DNA of 64,000 nucleotides from an uncultured Lachnospiraceae bacterium (GTDB lineage Bacteria > Bacillota > Clostridia > Lachnospirales > Lachnospiraceae). Both the position numbers and the translations under genes were made by a program. Every line of letters starts with the position of its first letter. Within the stretch, counting starts at the first letter, position 1. Of the stretch, positions 44,840-52,883 are shown piece after piece. Under the pieces are notes generated by a model. The model saw only the letters and a list, made by a program, of their open reading frames with translations. It had not been told where the DNA came from and did not search any database. The stretch covers positions 1 through 64,000 of the forward strand of contig CAKRIL010000013.1 of assembly GCA_934343915.1 (NCBI GenBank), in the 5' to 3' direction.

Positions 44840-46453
44840 TTACTGTGCCTCCTTTACTTCATTCTCTATGCTTTCAATCGTGCTCTCGCTCTCATCCTCC
44901 GCAACTAAAAGGAACTTAAAGGTGAGTGAAAAGCTCTCGGTAATTACTCCCTCTTCATCCTTAGACTCGCTCACACCCGAAATCTGAATATCATATACAT
45001 TGTCGAGCTTCTCAAGTTCCTCTAAGAACTTGGCTACGCACAGCTTGGATGAGCCTGTCGCAGAAAGTGTTGCCTGTCCATTGTTGAAGGAAAGACTTGA
45101 AAGTGAAATATCTGAAGGCATAACCTCTTCAAGCTTGTTATACATATAAAGCACCGAATCATTGTCACTGTATGTAGATGCAACGAACTTGAGCATATCC
45201 GCCGCCTTATCCTTGGCGGTATAATAAGCATTGACCGTACTCTCTACATCCTTAATTCTTTCAATCTCCGCAGCAAGTCTATCCCTCTCATCCCTTACCT
45301 TGGTATAATTCCAATAAGGATAGCCGATCAGTACAGCGGAGATAATTACCGCTCCGGCAATAAGCACTACATTGTTGTGCTTGCCCTCCTTCTTCTGCGC
45401 TGTCTCAATATGCTTCTTTGAGACAAAGTTGATAGGTTCTAACACCGCACCGAGATTCTCAAGATAATTCATAAGGTGATTCTCAGGCATCTCATAGTAC
45501 TTGCTTCCTGTTATGTTCTTAAGCTCCTTCATGGAAACAATCGGAATATTAAGCTCTGAACCAAGCAGTCCCTCAAGTCCGAGTATGTCAACTCCGTCAG
45601 TGATAAGGTAAGCCTTGTCAAGCGGGCTGTCCTGATTTCTCGTAGTGTAATAATCAACTACTCGGCTTAAGTTGGCAACCATATATCTGAGTGAATCCGT
45701 CACCTGATCGCCGTCAAAGCTTGAGTGAATCATCTTCTCTGTTCTGATAAGCTGCTCTGCGCCAGCCTCGGGAACCTGTCTCTCATCCATAACGGCATTG
45801 ATAAGAACATTCTTGCCATAAGGGATTGTTCTCTGCATCTGCAGTATGCCGTTCTTCAATATATTTACAACCGTGGTTGCGTTATTAACCTGAATCACAA
45901 TATTCGGTGCCGCATCAATCTGATGCTTGATAATCTGAAGTGTTGAATTACCCACATAATCAATGCACTCAAGCTTCATCTCAAGTCTGTCCGCCAAGGT
46001 ATAATAGCTCTCAATGATGTCCTCAGGTGCAGCAACAATCATGAGTCTTAACTGCTTTTTCCCCTCCTGAACGAAGTTCTCAAGAACTGAGTACGAGAAC
46101 ACATATTCCTCTGTATTAATCGGAAAATACTCTGAGCAGTTGGCATCGACAACCGACCTTATCTTGTCCTTCTTGACATTCGGAATGGTAATCTCCTTAT
46201 TGGCGAACTTAGGTCCATGAACCGTGAATATTACATGCCTTGCATTGATTCGGTTCTTGAAAATCGTCTGCTTGAGAACCTTGGAAATCTTCTCAATATC
46301 AACAATTTCGCCCTCATCATATGAATTGGCAGGTGTAGGAACAGTCTCAGCCCACAGCACCGACACATTTCTCTTGCTGTTGTCAAGCTCACACAGCTTG
46401 ATTTCTTCACTCCCTATTGAGATTGTGATGAATTTGGTAACCTTTGAAGCCAT
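44840..46453 (-). CDS. PilM-PilN fusion protein
   Basis: 537 residues. Residues 1 to about 345 are an actin-like PilM domain (starts ITISIGSEEIKLCEL; phosphate-type motifs KNVL... and DGVDILGLEGLLG). A membrane helix follows near 362-385 (VVLIAGAVIISAVLIGY), then a coiled coil and a PilN-like C-terminal domain (about 385-537, ISLSSLSFNNGQATLSATGSS). In most species PilM and PilN are separate and joined through the PilN N-terminal peptide; here they are one chain. GGAGG lies five to six bases before the ATG. It precedes pilO. Confidence 0.85.
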   Translation of the reverse strand: MASKVTKFITISIGSEEIKLCELDNSKRNVSVLWAETVPTPANSYDEGEIVDIEKISKVLKQTIFKNRINARHVIFTVHGPKFANKEITIPNVKKDKIRSVVDANCSEYFPINTEEYVFSYSVLENFVQEGKKQLRLMIVAAPEDIIESYYTLADRLEMKLECIDYVGNSTLQIIKHQIDAAPNIVIQVNNATTVVNILKNGILQMQRTIPYGKNVLINAVMDERQVPEAGAEQLIRTEKMIHSSFDGDQVTDSLRYMVANLSRVVDYYTTRNQDSPLDKAYLITDGVDILGLEGLLGSELNIPIVSMKELKNITGSKYYEMPENHLMNYLENLGAVLEPINFVSKKHIETAQKKEGKHNNVVLIAGAVIISAVLIGYPYWNYTKVRDERDRLAAEIERIKDVESTVNAYYTAKDKAADMLKFVASTYSDNDSVLYMYNKLEEVMPSDISLSSLSFNNGQATLSATGSSKLCVAKFLEELEKLDNVYDIQISGVSESKDEEGVITESFSLTFKFLLVAEDESESTIESIENEVKEAQ

Positions 46454-46480
46454 AATTGTCCTCCATAATGGAATATTATA

Positions 46481-46664
46481 TTAACCCGGACGTTGTGGGA
46501 TTTATCTATACTGCTACGAGACACATTCTCATTTCATTGTCGCTCGTAGCGGTTCATAATCGGCTAAAATACAGCCGATAAAAACAATAGTTCAGTTATA
46601 CTGAACTAATACGGCGACAAAAAGTCTCGTAGCAGTATAGATAAATCTCACAACTGTGTGTTAA
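46481..46664. repeat. MITE-like palindromic element 1
   Basis: Arms of 31 bases with one mismatch (46492-46522 and 46624-46654) enclose about 100 bases with nested hairpins (cggct/agccg, gttcagt/actgaac, tgtcgc/gcgaca). With a short indel the symmetry reaches TTAA at both ends (46481-46484 and 46661-46664). No ORF inside. Structure fits a miniature element or a large RNA hairpin. Confidence 0.7.
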
Positions 46665-46711
46665 AGTTCATTTTCTAATATATGAAACTCCTATTATATC
46701 TGTTGGATTAC

Positions 46712-46801
46712 GATAGTTCTTTTACATATTTCTGCTTTCATAAGTGCAGGATATGGACGCATTTTCCATGCACATAAGTAAAAATATGTAAGAGAACTAT
46801 C
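46712..46801. repeat. Palindromic element 2
   Basis: Arms of 20 bases with one mismatch (46712-46731 and 46782-46801) flank about 50 bases that contain smaller hairpins (ctgc/gcag, atgga/tccat). It lies just after the prepilin peptidase stop codon, so it could also act as an mRNA 3' structure. Confidence 0.6.
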
Positions 46802-46834
46802 ATGTAAGAAAGTTCTCTACATTTAGTAGTTCTC

Positions 46835-47587
46835 TTAAAATAGTGAGAGATACCAGTTAATCATGGCATCCCCCGCGAGCATCGCGACTATCATCCCTGC
46901 TGAGAGATATGGTCCGAATGCAAGCTTTCTGCCCTTATGGGCAAATTTCATAAGGCACAGGTGAATTATCGAGCCTATTATGCAGCCGAGGAAAAATCCC
47001 AAAGTAATCTGCTTCCAACCAAGGAAGAGCCCCGCCGCAGCCATAAGCTTAACATCACCGCCACCCATCGCCCTGCCGCCTGTCACAAGGCTAAGCAGCA
47101 GCAACACCACGCTGACGCATACAAGTCCAATCAGGTGAGACACAATATTGTGATAATCAAGCACACATCTGAGTACACCGAATACCAAAATGGTAATATT
47201 GATACCCACCGGAATCTCATAAGTTCTCCAGTCAATAACAGACAACGTAACCAAGCATGAGAAAAACAGGCACATAAGTATGCTGTCCACGCATATGCCA
47301 TTAACCACAAATATCAGTACATACCCGATTCCGTTCACCGCCTCGATGAGCGGATATTGTACTGAAATCCGTGCCTTGCAATACCGGCACCTGCCACGAA
47401 GCTGCAGCCATGAGAAAAGCGGCACCAAATCATACCACTTTAACCCATGCCCACAGCTCATGCAGTGTGAACCCGTAGTTGCAATATTCTCTTTAAGCGG
47501 CAGCCTGTAAATGCACACATTTAGGAAGCTGCCAATCACAATCCCGAAAAGGAAAATGATTATGTATAATGGGATGTAATACTGCAT
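46835..47587 (-). CDS. pilD: Prepilin peptidase / methyltransferase PilD
   Basis: 250 residues, polytopic membrane protein (about eight helices). N-terminal zinc-binding CxxC pairs CMSC and CRYC (about residues 42-71) belong to the methylase part. The aspartyl protease residues are in VIDWRTYEIP and GGGDVKLM (the GxGD-type motif). It removes leaders from the five prepilins encoded nearby. It directly follows the major pilin gene (15 bases). Confidence 0.95.
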   Translation of the reverse strand: MQYYIPLYIIIFLFGIVIGSFLNVCIYRLPLKENIATTGSHCMSCGHGLKWYDLVPLFSWLQLRGRCRYCKARISVQYPLIEAVNGIGYVLIFVVNGICVDSILMCLFFSCLVTLSVIDWRTYEIPVGINITILVFGVLRCVLDYHNIVSHLIGLVCVSVVLLLLSLVTGGRAMGGGDVKLMAAAGLFLGWKQITLGFFLGCIIGSIIHLCLMKFAHKGRKLAFGPYLSAGMIVAMLAGDAMINWYLSLF

Positions 47588-47602
47588 AGTAGCTGAGAAT
47601 GA

Positions 47603-48106
47603 TTATCTTGTTACAGTATACTCTACATTTTTAGCTTCAAGAGTATTTCCAGCGCTATTCTTTAATCTTACTGTTATTGTACCATTAGTTTCAATCTTAA
47701 GGACCAAATTAGTTGTTGTTGCATATGCTGCTTTTGCATCTGAGCCCTTAAACGCAATCTTAGCTTTAGCAAGATACTCTGTTGCTAATGACTTAAGTGA
47801 ATCAGCTGTTTTAGTAACTCCACCTTCTGTATAGCTAATACCTGAATATAAATCATCAACTGTACATTCTGCACCAGTTGCTGCTATTGCCATAGCTTCT
47901 GAATATGCCTTTTCATCACTTCCAATCGCTGACTGAACAGCACCTGCAATAGAGTCAAGTACCTGAATATCAGAAGATACTCTTGACTTCTCAATATTTC
48001 CAAGAAGTGTAGGTGCAAGTACACCAACTAATACTACCATGATTGCGATTACTACTAAGAGCTCTACGAGAGAGAAACCCTTATTGTCTTTGTTTAACTT
48101 CTTCAT
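47603..48106 (-). CDS. pilA: Major type IV pilin (PilA/PilE-like)
   Basis: 167 residues. Leader MKKLNKDNKG then FSLVELLVVIAIMVVL: cleavage after Gly10 and Glu5 intact. The conserved alpha1 helix is followed by a small globular domain with one cysteine only, so no disulfide-bonded D-region is expected. As the small, abundant-type pilin adjacent to pilD it is the best candidate for the main subunit. Strong AAGGAG site nine bases upstream, and a structured leader at 48143-48195. The sequence is more AT-rich than neighbouring minor pilins. Confidence 0.9.
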   Translation of the reverse strand: MKKLNKDNKGFSLVELLVVIAIMVVLVGVLAPTLLGNIEKSRVSSDIQVLDSIAGAVQSAIGSDEKAYSEAMAIAATGAECTVDDLYSGISYTEGGVTKTADSLKSLATEYLAKAKIAFKGSDAKAAYATTTNLVLKIETNGTITVRLKNSAGNTLEAKNVEYTVTR

Positions 48107-48142
48107 ACTTAAATTTCTCCTTTAAATATAAATAATTTTTTT

Positions 48143-48195
48143 AGGCATCAGCCCATATATGTTACGCGGTGGTCGGGTCGCCCACCGGGATAACC
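48143..48195 (-). promoter_or_regulatory. Structured 5' leader of the major pilin gene, class unknown
   Basis: On the minus strand: an outer pairing GUUAU (48190-48194) with GUAAC (48161-48165), a six-base inner stem CGGUGG/CCACCG (48182-48187 with 48167-48172, nine-base loop), then a small GGC/GCC hairpin (48151-48153 with 48144-48146). The CCC in the loop could pair with GGG of the last hairpin. It lacks the GAAA tetraloop and receptor of c-di-GMP-I and matches no class I know. Confidence 0.4.
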
Positions 48196-48198
48196 GAG

Positions 48199-48789
48199 TT
48201 AAGTTGTTTTATGTATTATCGGATTTGGTGGAATTTCATACTTTATCCTTAAAAATTTGTTTCTGAACTTGTACAACTTTTCTCCCAATTTCCTGTCAAC
48301 TTTTAATGAATCCTTCTTATCTAATTTTTCTTGAATCTCCCTATATTTTTCATAGGATTCGACCTTTCCTGCCAAGCCATAAGCATCTGAGACAAGGTAC
48401 AACTGAATATCCTTATAATTGTATCTGTCGTCAAGAAAAATATCCTTAAATCTTTCTGATAAGAAATCATTAATTGTCGTTGTAAACTTATCCTGAATAT
48501 CTCTTATCTTAAGTCCTTCTTGACTACTAACGTCCTTAAATTCAATAATATACATCGTAAACGAAGCACGGGAATTTTTAACAACAACCACAAAATCAAC
48601 TGATTTAGGTGTTTTGCTAATGTGCAGACCATTATAGTAATCATCAACTTTAATTCCCACATAATCTTTATGAGTAAGTCTTTTATCAACCTCTACATTT
48701 ATTTTGTGACCATCATCGGGTTGAATTTCTTCTATCTCATACCTTATACAGTCTTTCAATCTACGTTCATTCTGTATCCTAGATATCAT
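48199..48789 (-). CDS. Small PD-(D/E)XK-like protein, partner of the AAA ATPase
   Basis: 196 residues, no family recognised with certainty. The central part has VDFVVVV (Asp65) followed 18 residues later by IIEFKD (Glu83, Lys85), fitting the D-(x)n-ExK core of PD-(D/E)XK nucleases, each at the end of a hydrophobic strand. The C-terminal third is Lys-rich and helical. The ATG overlaps the ATPase stop by four bases (ATGA, 48786-48789), so the two are translationally coupled. AT-rich compared with the surrounding pilus genes, suggesting transfer. A DNA- or RNA-cleaving effector is inferred. Confidence 0.6.
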   Translation of the reverse strand: MISRIQNERRLKDCIRYEIEEIQPDDGHKINVEVDKRLTHKDYVGIKVDDYYNGLHISKTPKSVDFVVVVKNSRASFTMYIIEFKDVSSQEGLKIRDIQDKFTTTINDFLSERFKDIFLDDRYNYKDIQLYLVSDAYGLAGKVESYEKYREIQEKLDKKDSLKVDRKLGEKLYKFRNKFLRIKYEIPPNPIIHKTT

Positions 48790-50111
48790 TCTACTCCCTC
48801 ATTAAGTTTCTGTATAATCTGCTCCCTCTCGTTATACAATGCCTCACTGACATCAATGAAGTTCTCATCATCAGCTCCGTACTCATCAATATGCATTAGT
48901 TTTGATACGCTTCCATCTTCACCTTTTTTGAGCACTATCGGTTCATACATATTATAGTCCAACCTGCGCGACAGTACAAGATTGTTCAATTTATTGAACA
49001 CATAGTTGCTGTGTGAGGACATCACTATTGTTATTCCTGCCTGTGCCAACTCTGCAAATACTTCCATGAGTTTCAACTGATTCTTCGGATGCAAGTGTGC
49101 CTCAGGCTCTTCGATAAATAGAATACCTTTATTATTTATATACTTGCTGTCCTTATTAATCAAAACATATTTAAAGAAAGCTAACATCAATGAAACTTCT
49201 GAGACCATTGATGACACTTCGCTAAGAGATAACTGCGTATTCATATCATCCGGAGCATACATAAGAACATTTGTGTTCTTATCAATTATAACCTTGCCCT
49301 TAAGAATGGATTTTTCTACATCATCACAACATTTTTTAACCCTGTTATCAGCCGCATCTGCAATATATTCTCCATATTTTGCAATATTGGATACTGTGAC
49401 AAAATAATCCGAAATGGGAACAGATAAATTAGGAAATTTCATTCCCATTGTAAGCACATCTTTATTCTTAGACAATTCTGCAACAATAGAACCGAATGAA
49501 CTCAAACTATTGTATATGCCTGAACGGGATGCTGGAAGATAATGCACCTGTCCGATTTCATCCTGAATTGCCAACACAATATCGTTAAACAACGGATTAG
49601 CTTTATAAAGCATGCCTGCCATACCATATACAACCGTTTCATCTCGTTTAACATTATAATTGAAATCTGTTGTTCCTGTTATTTTCTTGTTATTAAGGTC
49701 TATATCCATATGATGCTGTTTAACATCGAAATAGATATGTGGTTCCTGCTCTAATATTAAATCAAATTTTCCAAATGTAACTCTGCATGAATCTATAAAT
49801 TGAGGAATAATCAACTTCGATATTTCATCATACATCTTCTCGGTGCTTCTGTAATTTTCCTGCTCTTCCGCAACTATCGGCGTATCACCTTGATAATTCA
49901 TATTGGCTATGGACTTAAAAATATCATGAAGCACATTCTTTAATTCATCTTGGCTAATCGAAACATTCATAAAAGTCTTGAGTAAAAGATATGCCACCTG
50001 CATCGCATACGACTTACCGATATTGTTATCTCCGTATGTGGCAATAAGCTTCTTTGAAAAATCAAACTCAAATTCTTTTATAGGACCAAAATTAGTAATC
50101 TTTATCCTCAT
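48786..50111 (-). CDS. AAA_15/OLD-like ATPase of a two-gene cassette
   Basis: 441 residues from ATG 50111; GAGGG is four to five bases upstream and the family start is MRIKITNFGPI. Walker A GDNNIGKS at 27-34, the YLPASRSG motif at 191-198, a signature-like LSLSEVSS at 295-302, Walker B LFIEEPEAHLHP at 331-342 and MSSHSNY at 364-370. These are the marks of SMC/OLD-type ABC ATPases of the AAA_15/AAA_21 group, many of which drive phage-defence nucleases. No nuclease (Toprim) domain is fused; the adjacent small gene may supply it. Inserted between pilC and the major pilin; AT-rich. Longer readings to 50321 use palindromic element sequence and are rejected. Confidence 0.8.
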   Translation of the reverse strand: MRIKITNFGPIKEFEFDFSKKLIATYGDNNIGKSYAMQVAYLLLKTFMNVSISQDELKNVLHDIFKSIANMNYQGDTPIVAEEQENYRSTEKMYDEISKLIIPQFIDSCRVTFGKFDLILEQEPHIYFDVKQHHMDIDLNNKKITGTTDFNYNVKRDETVVYGMAGMLYKANPLFNDIVLAIQDEIGQVHYLPASRSGIYNSLSSFGSIVAELSKNKDVLTMGMKFPNLSVPISDYFVTVSNIAKYGEYIADAADNRVKKCCDDVEKSILKGKVIIDKNTNVLMYAPDDMNTQLSLSEVSSMVSEVSLMLAFFKYVLINKDSKYINNKGILFIEEPEAHLHPKNQLKLMEVFAELAQAGITIVMSSHSNYVFNKLNNLVLSRRLDYNMYEPIVLKKGEDGSVSKLMHIDEYGADDENFIDVSEALYNEREQIIQKLNEGVE

Positions 50112-50445
50112 ACAGCCCTCTTCACTTTCATATATGCTCTTAAATGTCCACTCTTCACAACCTTGCCGTGCGCGGTATTTTATCTGCGCACAGAGCGATT
50201 TATGGGAGAAGCTTAGTTTTTCGACATTCTGCCGAAGCACCAGCAATTTCCAACACGATGTTGGAAAAGATGCAACGGAGCCATGGATGGCGACTTTGCA
50301 TCGGTTGCGTCCCACTATCATAATTTTCCGCAGAATGTCTGAAAAAACTTAGCTTCGTACATTCAAGCGATGTGTGCAGATAAAATACCCCGCACTCAAT
50401 ACGTCGTGAGTTCGCACTTATATTTTCATTATGTAGTAAGCTGCA
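50112..50445. other. 334-base intergenic region upstream of the ATPase cassette
   Basis: Holds palindromic element 3 (50163-50399). The 51 bases between it and the ATPase gene carry the ribosome site but no convincing promoter. Bases 50400-50445, next to the pilC stop, show nothing. Confidence 0.7.
50163..50399. repeat. MITE-like palindromic element 3
   Basis: About 72-base imperfect inverted repeats (50163-50234 and 50329-50399) share GGTATTTTATCTGC, then AGTTTTT and GACATTCTGC. The 94-base core has hairpins ttccaaca/tgttggaa and gatgcaa/ttgcatc. No transposase. The outer end resembles that of element 1 loosely (G-rich run then ATTTATCT). Confidence 0.7.
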
Positions 50446-51657
50446 TCATCCGATTCCGTTGTACAGCGTCAGCATCGGCGCATACACCGCCGCAATAATC
50501 GCCACAACGATAACCGCAAGGAACACAATTACAAGCGGCTCAAGAAGTGCCGTCATCTGCTCGGTTGCCATCGTAACCTCTTCATCATAGTAATCCGCCA
50601 CATTGTCAAGCATTTCCTCAAGATTACCGGTCTCCTCGCCTATACCAACCATATGTACAATCATCGGCGGAAATATTCCGCTCGTCTTTAGTGGTCTTGA
50701 AAGCGGCTGACCACCTTTTACTTTTTCCTGTGTATCCGCAAGTGCATCCTCATATATTACATTTCCGATAACCTTCGCAGTTATGGAGAGTGCCTCAACC
50801 ACTGACATACCTGCAGCAAGCAGTGTCGACATCGTTCGCGCAAATCTTGAACATGCCGTCTTGGTGTTAAGCTTTCCGAATATAGGAGCCTTGAGCTTCA
50901 TCTTACCGAAATTACGTTTTCCCGTCGGTGTATTTCCGTATATTTTTATTGCAATAACAACAGCCGCAATAACAAGTATAATCGGAATCCAGTTGGCAAT
51001 AAGGAAATCGCTCAGTCCCATAACCGCAAGCGTATATGCCGGCATGTCCATATCCATGTCCTCGAATGTCTCCATGAACTTCGGGAGAACCGCAACAAGC
51101 ATTACAGCCATTACAATGATTGCAACAATTATAAGTATAATCGGGTACATCATCGCCTTTTTGACAAGTCCTTTAAGTCTGTTCTCTTTTTCAAAGTGTA
51201 CAGCCATTCTTGATAGTGATGTCTCAAGTGAACCTGACTGCTCACCTGCCGCAACCATGTTAAGGAGCATCTCCGGGAATATCTCGCCCTGCTTACGCAT
51301 CGCAAGTGAGAGTGTCTCGCCCTTCTCAACGCTCGCCTTAGTCTCCGATATTGCCACCGCAAGCTTCTTATTCTCAGTCTGCTGTGACAGCATATCAAGT
51401 GCTTCTATAACGCTGACACCCGCCTTCAGTATACTGTTAAACTGCCGGCAGAACACTGACAGATCTCTCACGGATGCCTTCTTTTTACCAATATTAATCT
51501 CGATATCCTTATTGAGCAAAGATGCTTCCTTAAGCGATATCACCATACTCGCCTCAGCCTTAATCGCATTCCTTGCCTTATCAATATTATCGGCTTCGAT
51601 AGAGCCCTTCTTTTTCTTGCCGTCTTTAGTGACAATTTCATACGAAAATGATGCCAT
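50446..51657 (-). CDS. pilC: Type IV pilus inner membrane platform protein PilC
   Basis: About 403 residues from ATG 51657 (start MASFSYEIVTKDGKKKKG; the GTG at 51687 adds no conserved residues). Two GspF/T2SSF domains, each a cytoplasmic helical bundle followed by membrane helices: LSVFCRQFNSILKAGVSVIEAL near 75 and TACSRFARTMSTLLAAGMSVVEAL near 270. Three membrane segments at about 170-195, 220-243 and 378-400. PilC anchors PilB and PilT. It has its own promoter at 51741-51769, since the Rpn-like gene separates it from pilT. Confidence 0.95.
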   Translation of the reverse strand: MASFSYEIVTKDGKKKKGSIEADNIDKARNAIKAEASMVISLKEASLLNKDIEINIGKKKASVRDLSVFCRQFNSILKAGVSVIEALDMLSQQTENKKLAVAISETKASVEKGETLSLAMRKQGEIFPEMLLNMVAAGEQSGSLETSLSRMAVHFEKENRLKGLVKKAMMYPIILIIVAIIVMAVMLVAVLPKFMETFEDMDMDMPAYTLAVMGLSDFLIANWIPIILVIAAVVIAIKIYGNTPTGKRNFGKMKLKAPIFGKLNTKTACSRFARTMSTLLAAGMSVVEALSITAKVIGNVIYEDALADTQEKVKGGQPLSRPLKTSGIFPPMIVHMVGIGEETGNLEEMLDNVADYYDEEVTMATEQMTALLEPLVIVFLAVIVVAIIAAVYAPMLTLYNGIG

Positions 51658-51740
51658 ATGTATCCATCCCCATCTGTGTCTTTGCACTACAAAACTTTTT
51701 TGTTTACATAACTATCACACTTTACTATTATATGTATGTA

Positions 51741-51769
51741 ATTATAGTAAGTATTTACACTCTTGTCCA
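51741..51769 (-). promoter_or_regulatory. Sigma-A promoter of pilC
   Basis: Minus-strand -35 TGGACA (51764-51769), 17-base spacer, perfect -10 TATAAT (51741-51746). Leader of about 75 bases to the pilC ATG. Confidence 0.65.
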
Positions 51770-51842
51770 TAGCATTAACTTACCTATTTATGGTAAATTA
51801 TACCCAATTCATACAATATTCGACATATGGCAGGAAGCCATG

Positions 51843-51883
51843 AAAGAGCTCTTCACTGTATAAAACAGTATGAAAAGCTCTTT
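51843..51883 (-). terminator. Terminator-like hairpin of the Rpn-like gene
   Basis: Imperfect stem of about 17 base pairs with a two-base bulge (AAAGAGCT arms) and a five-base loop, 11 bases after the stop codon. Only three uridines follow, so efficiency is uncertain. Confidence 0.5.
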
Positions 51884-51893
51884 CTCATATGAA

Positions 51894-52802
51894 TTATTTC
51901 ATTGCAGTGCTGCCCCTCTTCACTGATAGCCATTCCTCTACTATATTAACACTTGTGTGCACCGCCTGTGCTATCTTGTCTACTGCCATTCCCATGTCAA
52001 ATAATGTTTTAGCGGTCTGTTCAAGTGCTTCCGTGCGCCCTTGGCTTATTCCTTGACTTATTCCCTGACTTAAGCCCTGACTTATTCCTTCGTTGAACCC
52101 CTCATTCTTTATTTCATCCAAAAAGCTTTTCATGTTAGATTCACTCCTTATCTTTTCATATAAATTATAATTAGCCGTTCCACTTACCCTCAACACCGCC
52201 TGTACATCCGCTTTCTCGCCCTGCGTCACATAGCCCAATGTCTCTTTTATAAATCCCTTCACGTCATTCTCGTCTGCATTCCTTGACAGGATTCTCAGGC
52301 TTCTGTGTTCGTCCGCCTCAAGCTCCTGCGTCACAACTATCTGTGCAGGAATAAAAAAATTCTGCGAATAATATATTCCCGAATCATACCTCGTAAAGCT
52401 GATTCCTAATCTCTTAAGCTCCCGCATCATGGACTTTGGATAGCTTTCACGAATCATTGTCACGCTGAGTTCATCACCCGCTATCTCATTCACATTCTCG
52501 CCCGTGCTCTTATACAAACAAGCATACGCCACACACTTATAAAAATCATCCACTGTCATGCCGTCACCCGGCGACTTGTACTCGACAATATTGTGCTTCC
52601 TGAAAATGTGACCTATCGCATTCTTAATCTGTGCCTTGCCGTTCTTCTCGATGATAAGCAGGTCAGCCTGTAACGGCTTCTTACTAAGATTGTACTCAGG
52701 ATAGAACTCCAGCTCTTCAATGTTGTCATGAAGCTCCAGCTTCGTCGCCGCGTAAAACGCAGGATGCCACTGTATACGGTTCTCTTCTCGTTCTTCTGTC
52801 AA
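51894..52802 (-). CDS. Rpn-like PD-(D/E)XK nuclease-family protein
   Basis: About 302 residues from a TTG start at 52802: AAGGAGG lies six bases upstream and the next residues TEEREENRIQWHPAF are the family start, whereas the ATG at 52898 has no site. PD-(D/E)XK core: Asp47 in LQADLLII and EYK at 74-76 in NIVEYKSPGD. The C-terminal part has tandem GISQ-type repeats (near residues 235-255) and an EALEQTAKTLFDMG helix. Related Rpn proteins are recombination-promoting nucleases; some act in phage defence. It has its own promoter, leader and terminator and interrupts pilT-pilC. Often called a transposase-family protein, but no mobility is shown. Confidence 0.8.
   Translation of the reverse strand: MTEEREENRIQWHPAFYAATKLELHDNIEELEFYPEYNLSKKPLQADLLIIEKNGKAQIKNAIGHIFRKHNIVEYKSPGDGMTVDDFYKCVAYACLYKSTGENVNEIAGDELSVTMIRESYPKSMMRELKRLGISFTRYDSGIYYSQNFFIPAQIVVTQELEADEHRSLRILSRNADENDVKGFIKETLGYVTQGEKADVQAVLRVSGTANYNLYEKIRSESNMKSFLDEIKNEGFNEGISQGLSQGISQGISQGRTEALEQTAKTLFDMGMAVDKIAQAVHTSVNIVEEWLSVKRGSTAMK
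52040..52099 (-). repeat. Twelve-base tandem repeat in the Rpn-like gene
   Basis: Four to five copies of a 12-base unit (like cttgacttattc on the plus strand) encode a GISQ-type four-residue repeat. The period is a multiple of three, so copy-number change would lengthen the protein without a frameshift. Confidence 0.75.
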
Positions 52803-52883
52803 TATGTACCTCCTTTTTTGATGCAGGAGGATTATACTGAGAACAACTTCTCTATTTAGAAATCCACCTGCCGTTGTTATTAT

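Larger units (their letters stand above)
46454..46834. other. 381-base intergenic region holding two palindromic elements
   Basis: Between prepilin peptidase and pilMN there is no gene. The region holds a 31-base-arm inverted repeat (46492-46654) and a second with 20-base arms (46712-46801), listed separately. A TATAAT at 46476-46471 (minus) lies just before pilMN but lacks a good -35. Confidence 0.7.

Noticed and set aside
48143..48195. A c-di-GMP-I riboswitch upstream of the major pilin.
   Set aside because: The GAAA tetraloop, its receptor and the conserved GGGCAAACC and ACGCAAAGCC-type segments are missing, so only an unassigned structured leader is claimed.
50112..50321. A 70-residue N-terminal extension of the AAA ATPase.
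   Set aside because: It would be encoded by palindromic element 3, lacks a ribosome site, and the conserved protein begins at MRIKITNFGPI (50111).
50783..51772. A 329-codon open reading frame on the plus strand.
   Set aside because: It lies antisense to pilC, has no ribosome site or family motif, and is a codon-use shadow of that gene.
52040..52099. A CRISPR-like array.
   Set aside because: The 12-base direct repeats have no spacers and encode an in-frame peptide repeat of the Rpn-like protein.
51894..52802. A transposase of an insertion sequence.
   Set aside because: The protein has a PD-(D/E)XK Rpn-like core, but there are no terminal inverted repeats or target duplications around it.
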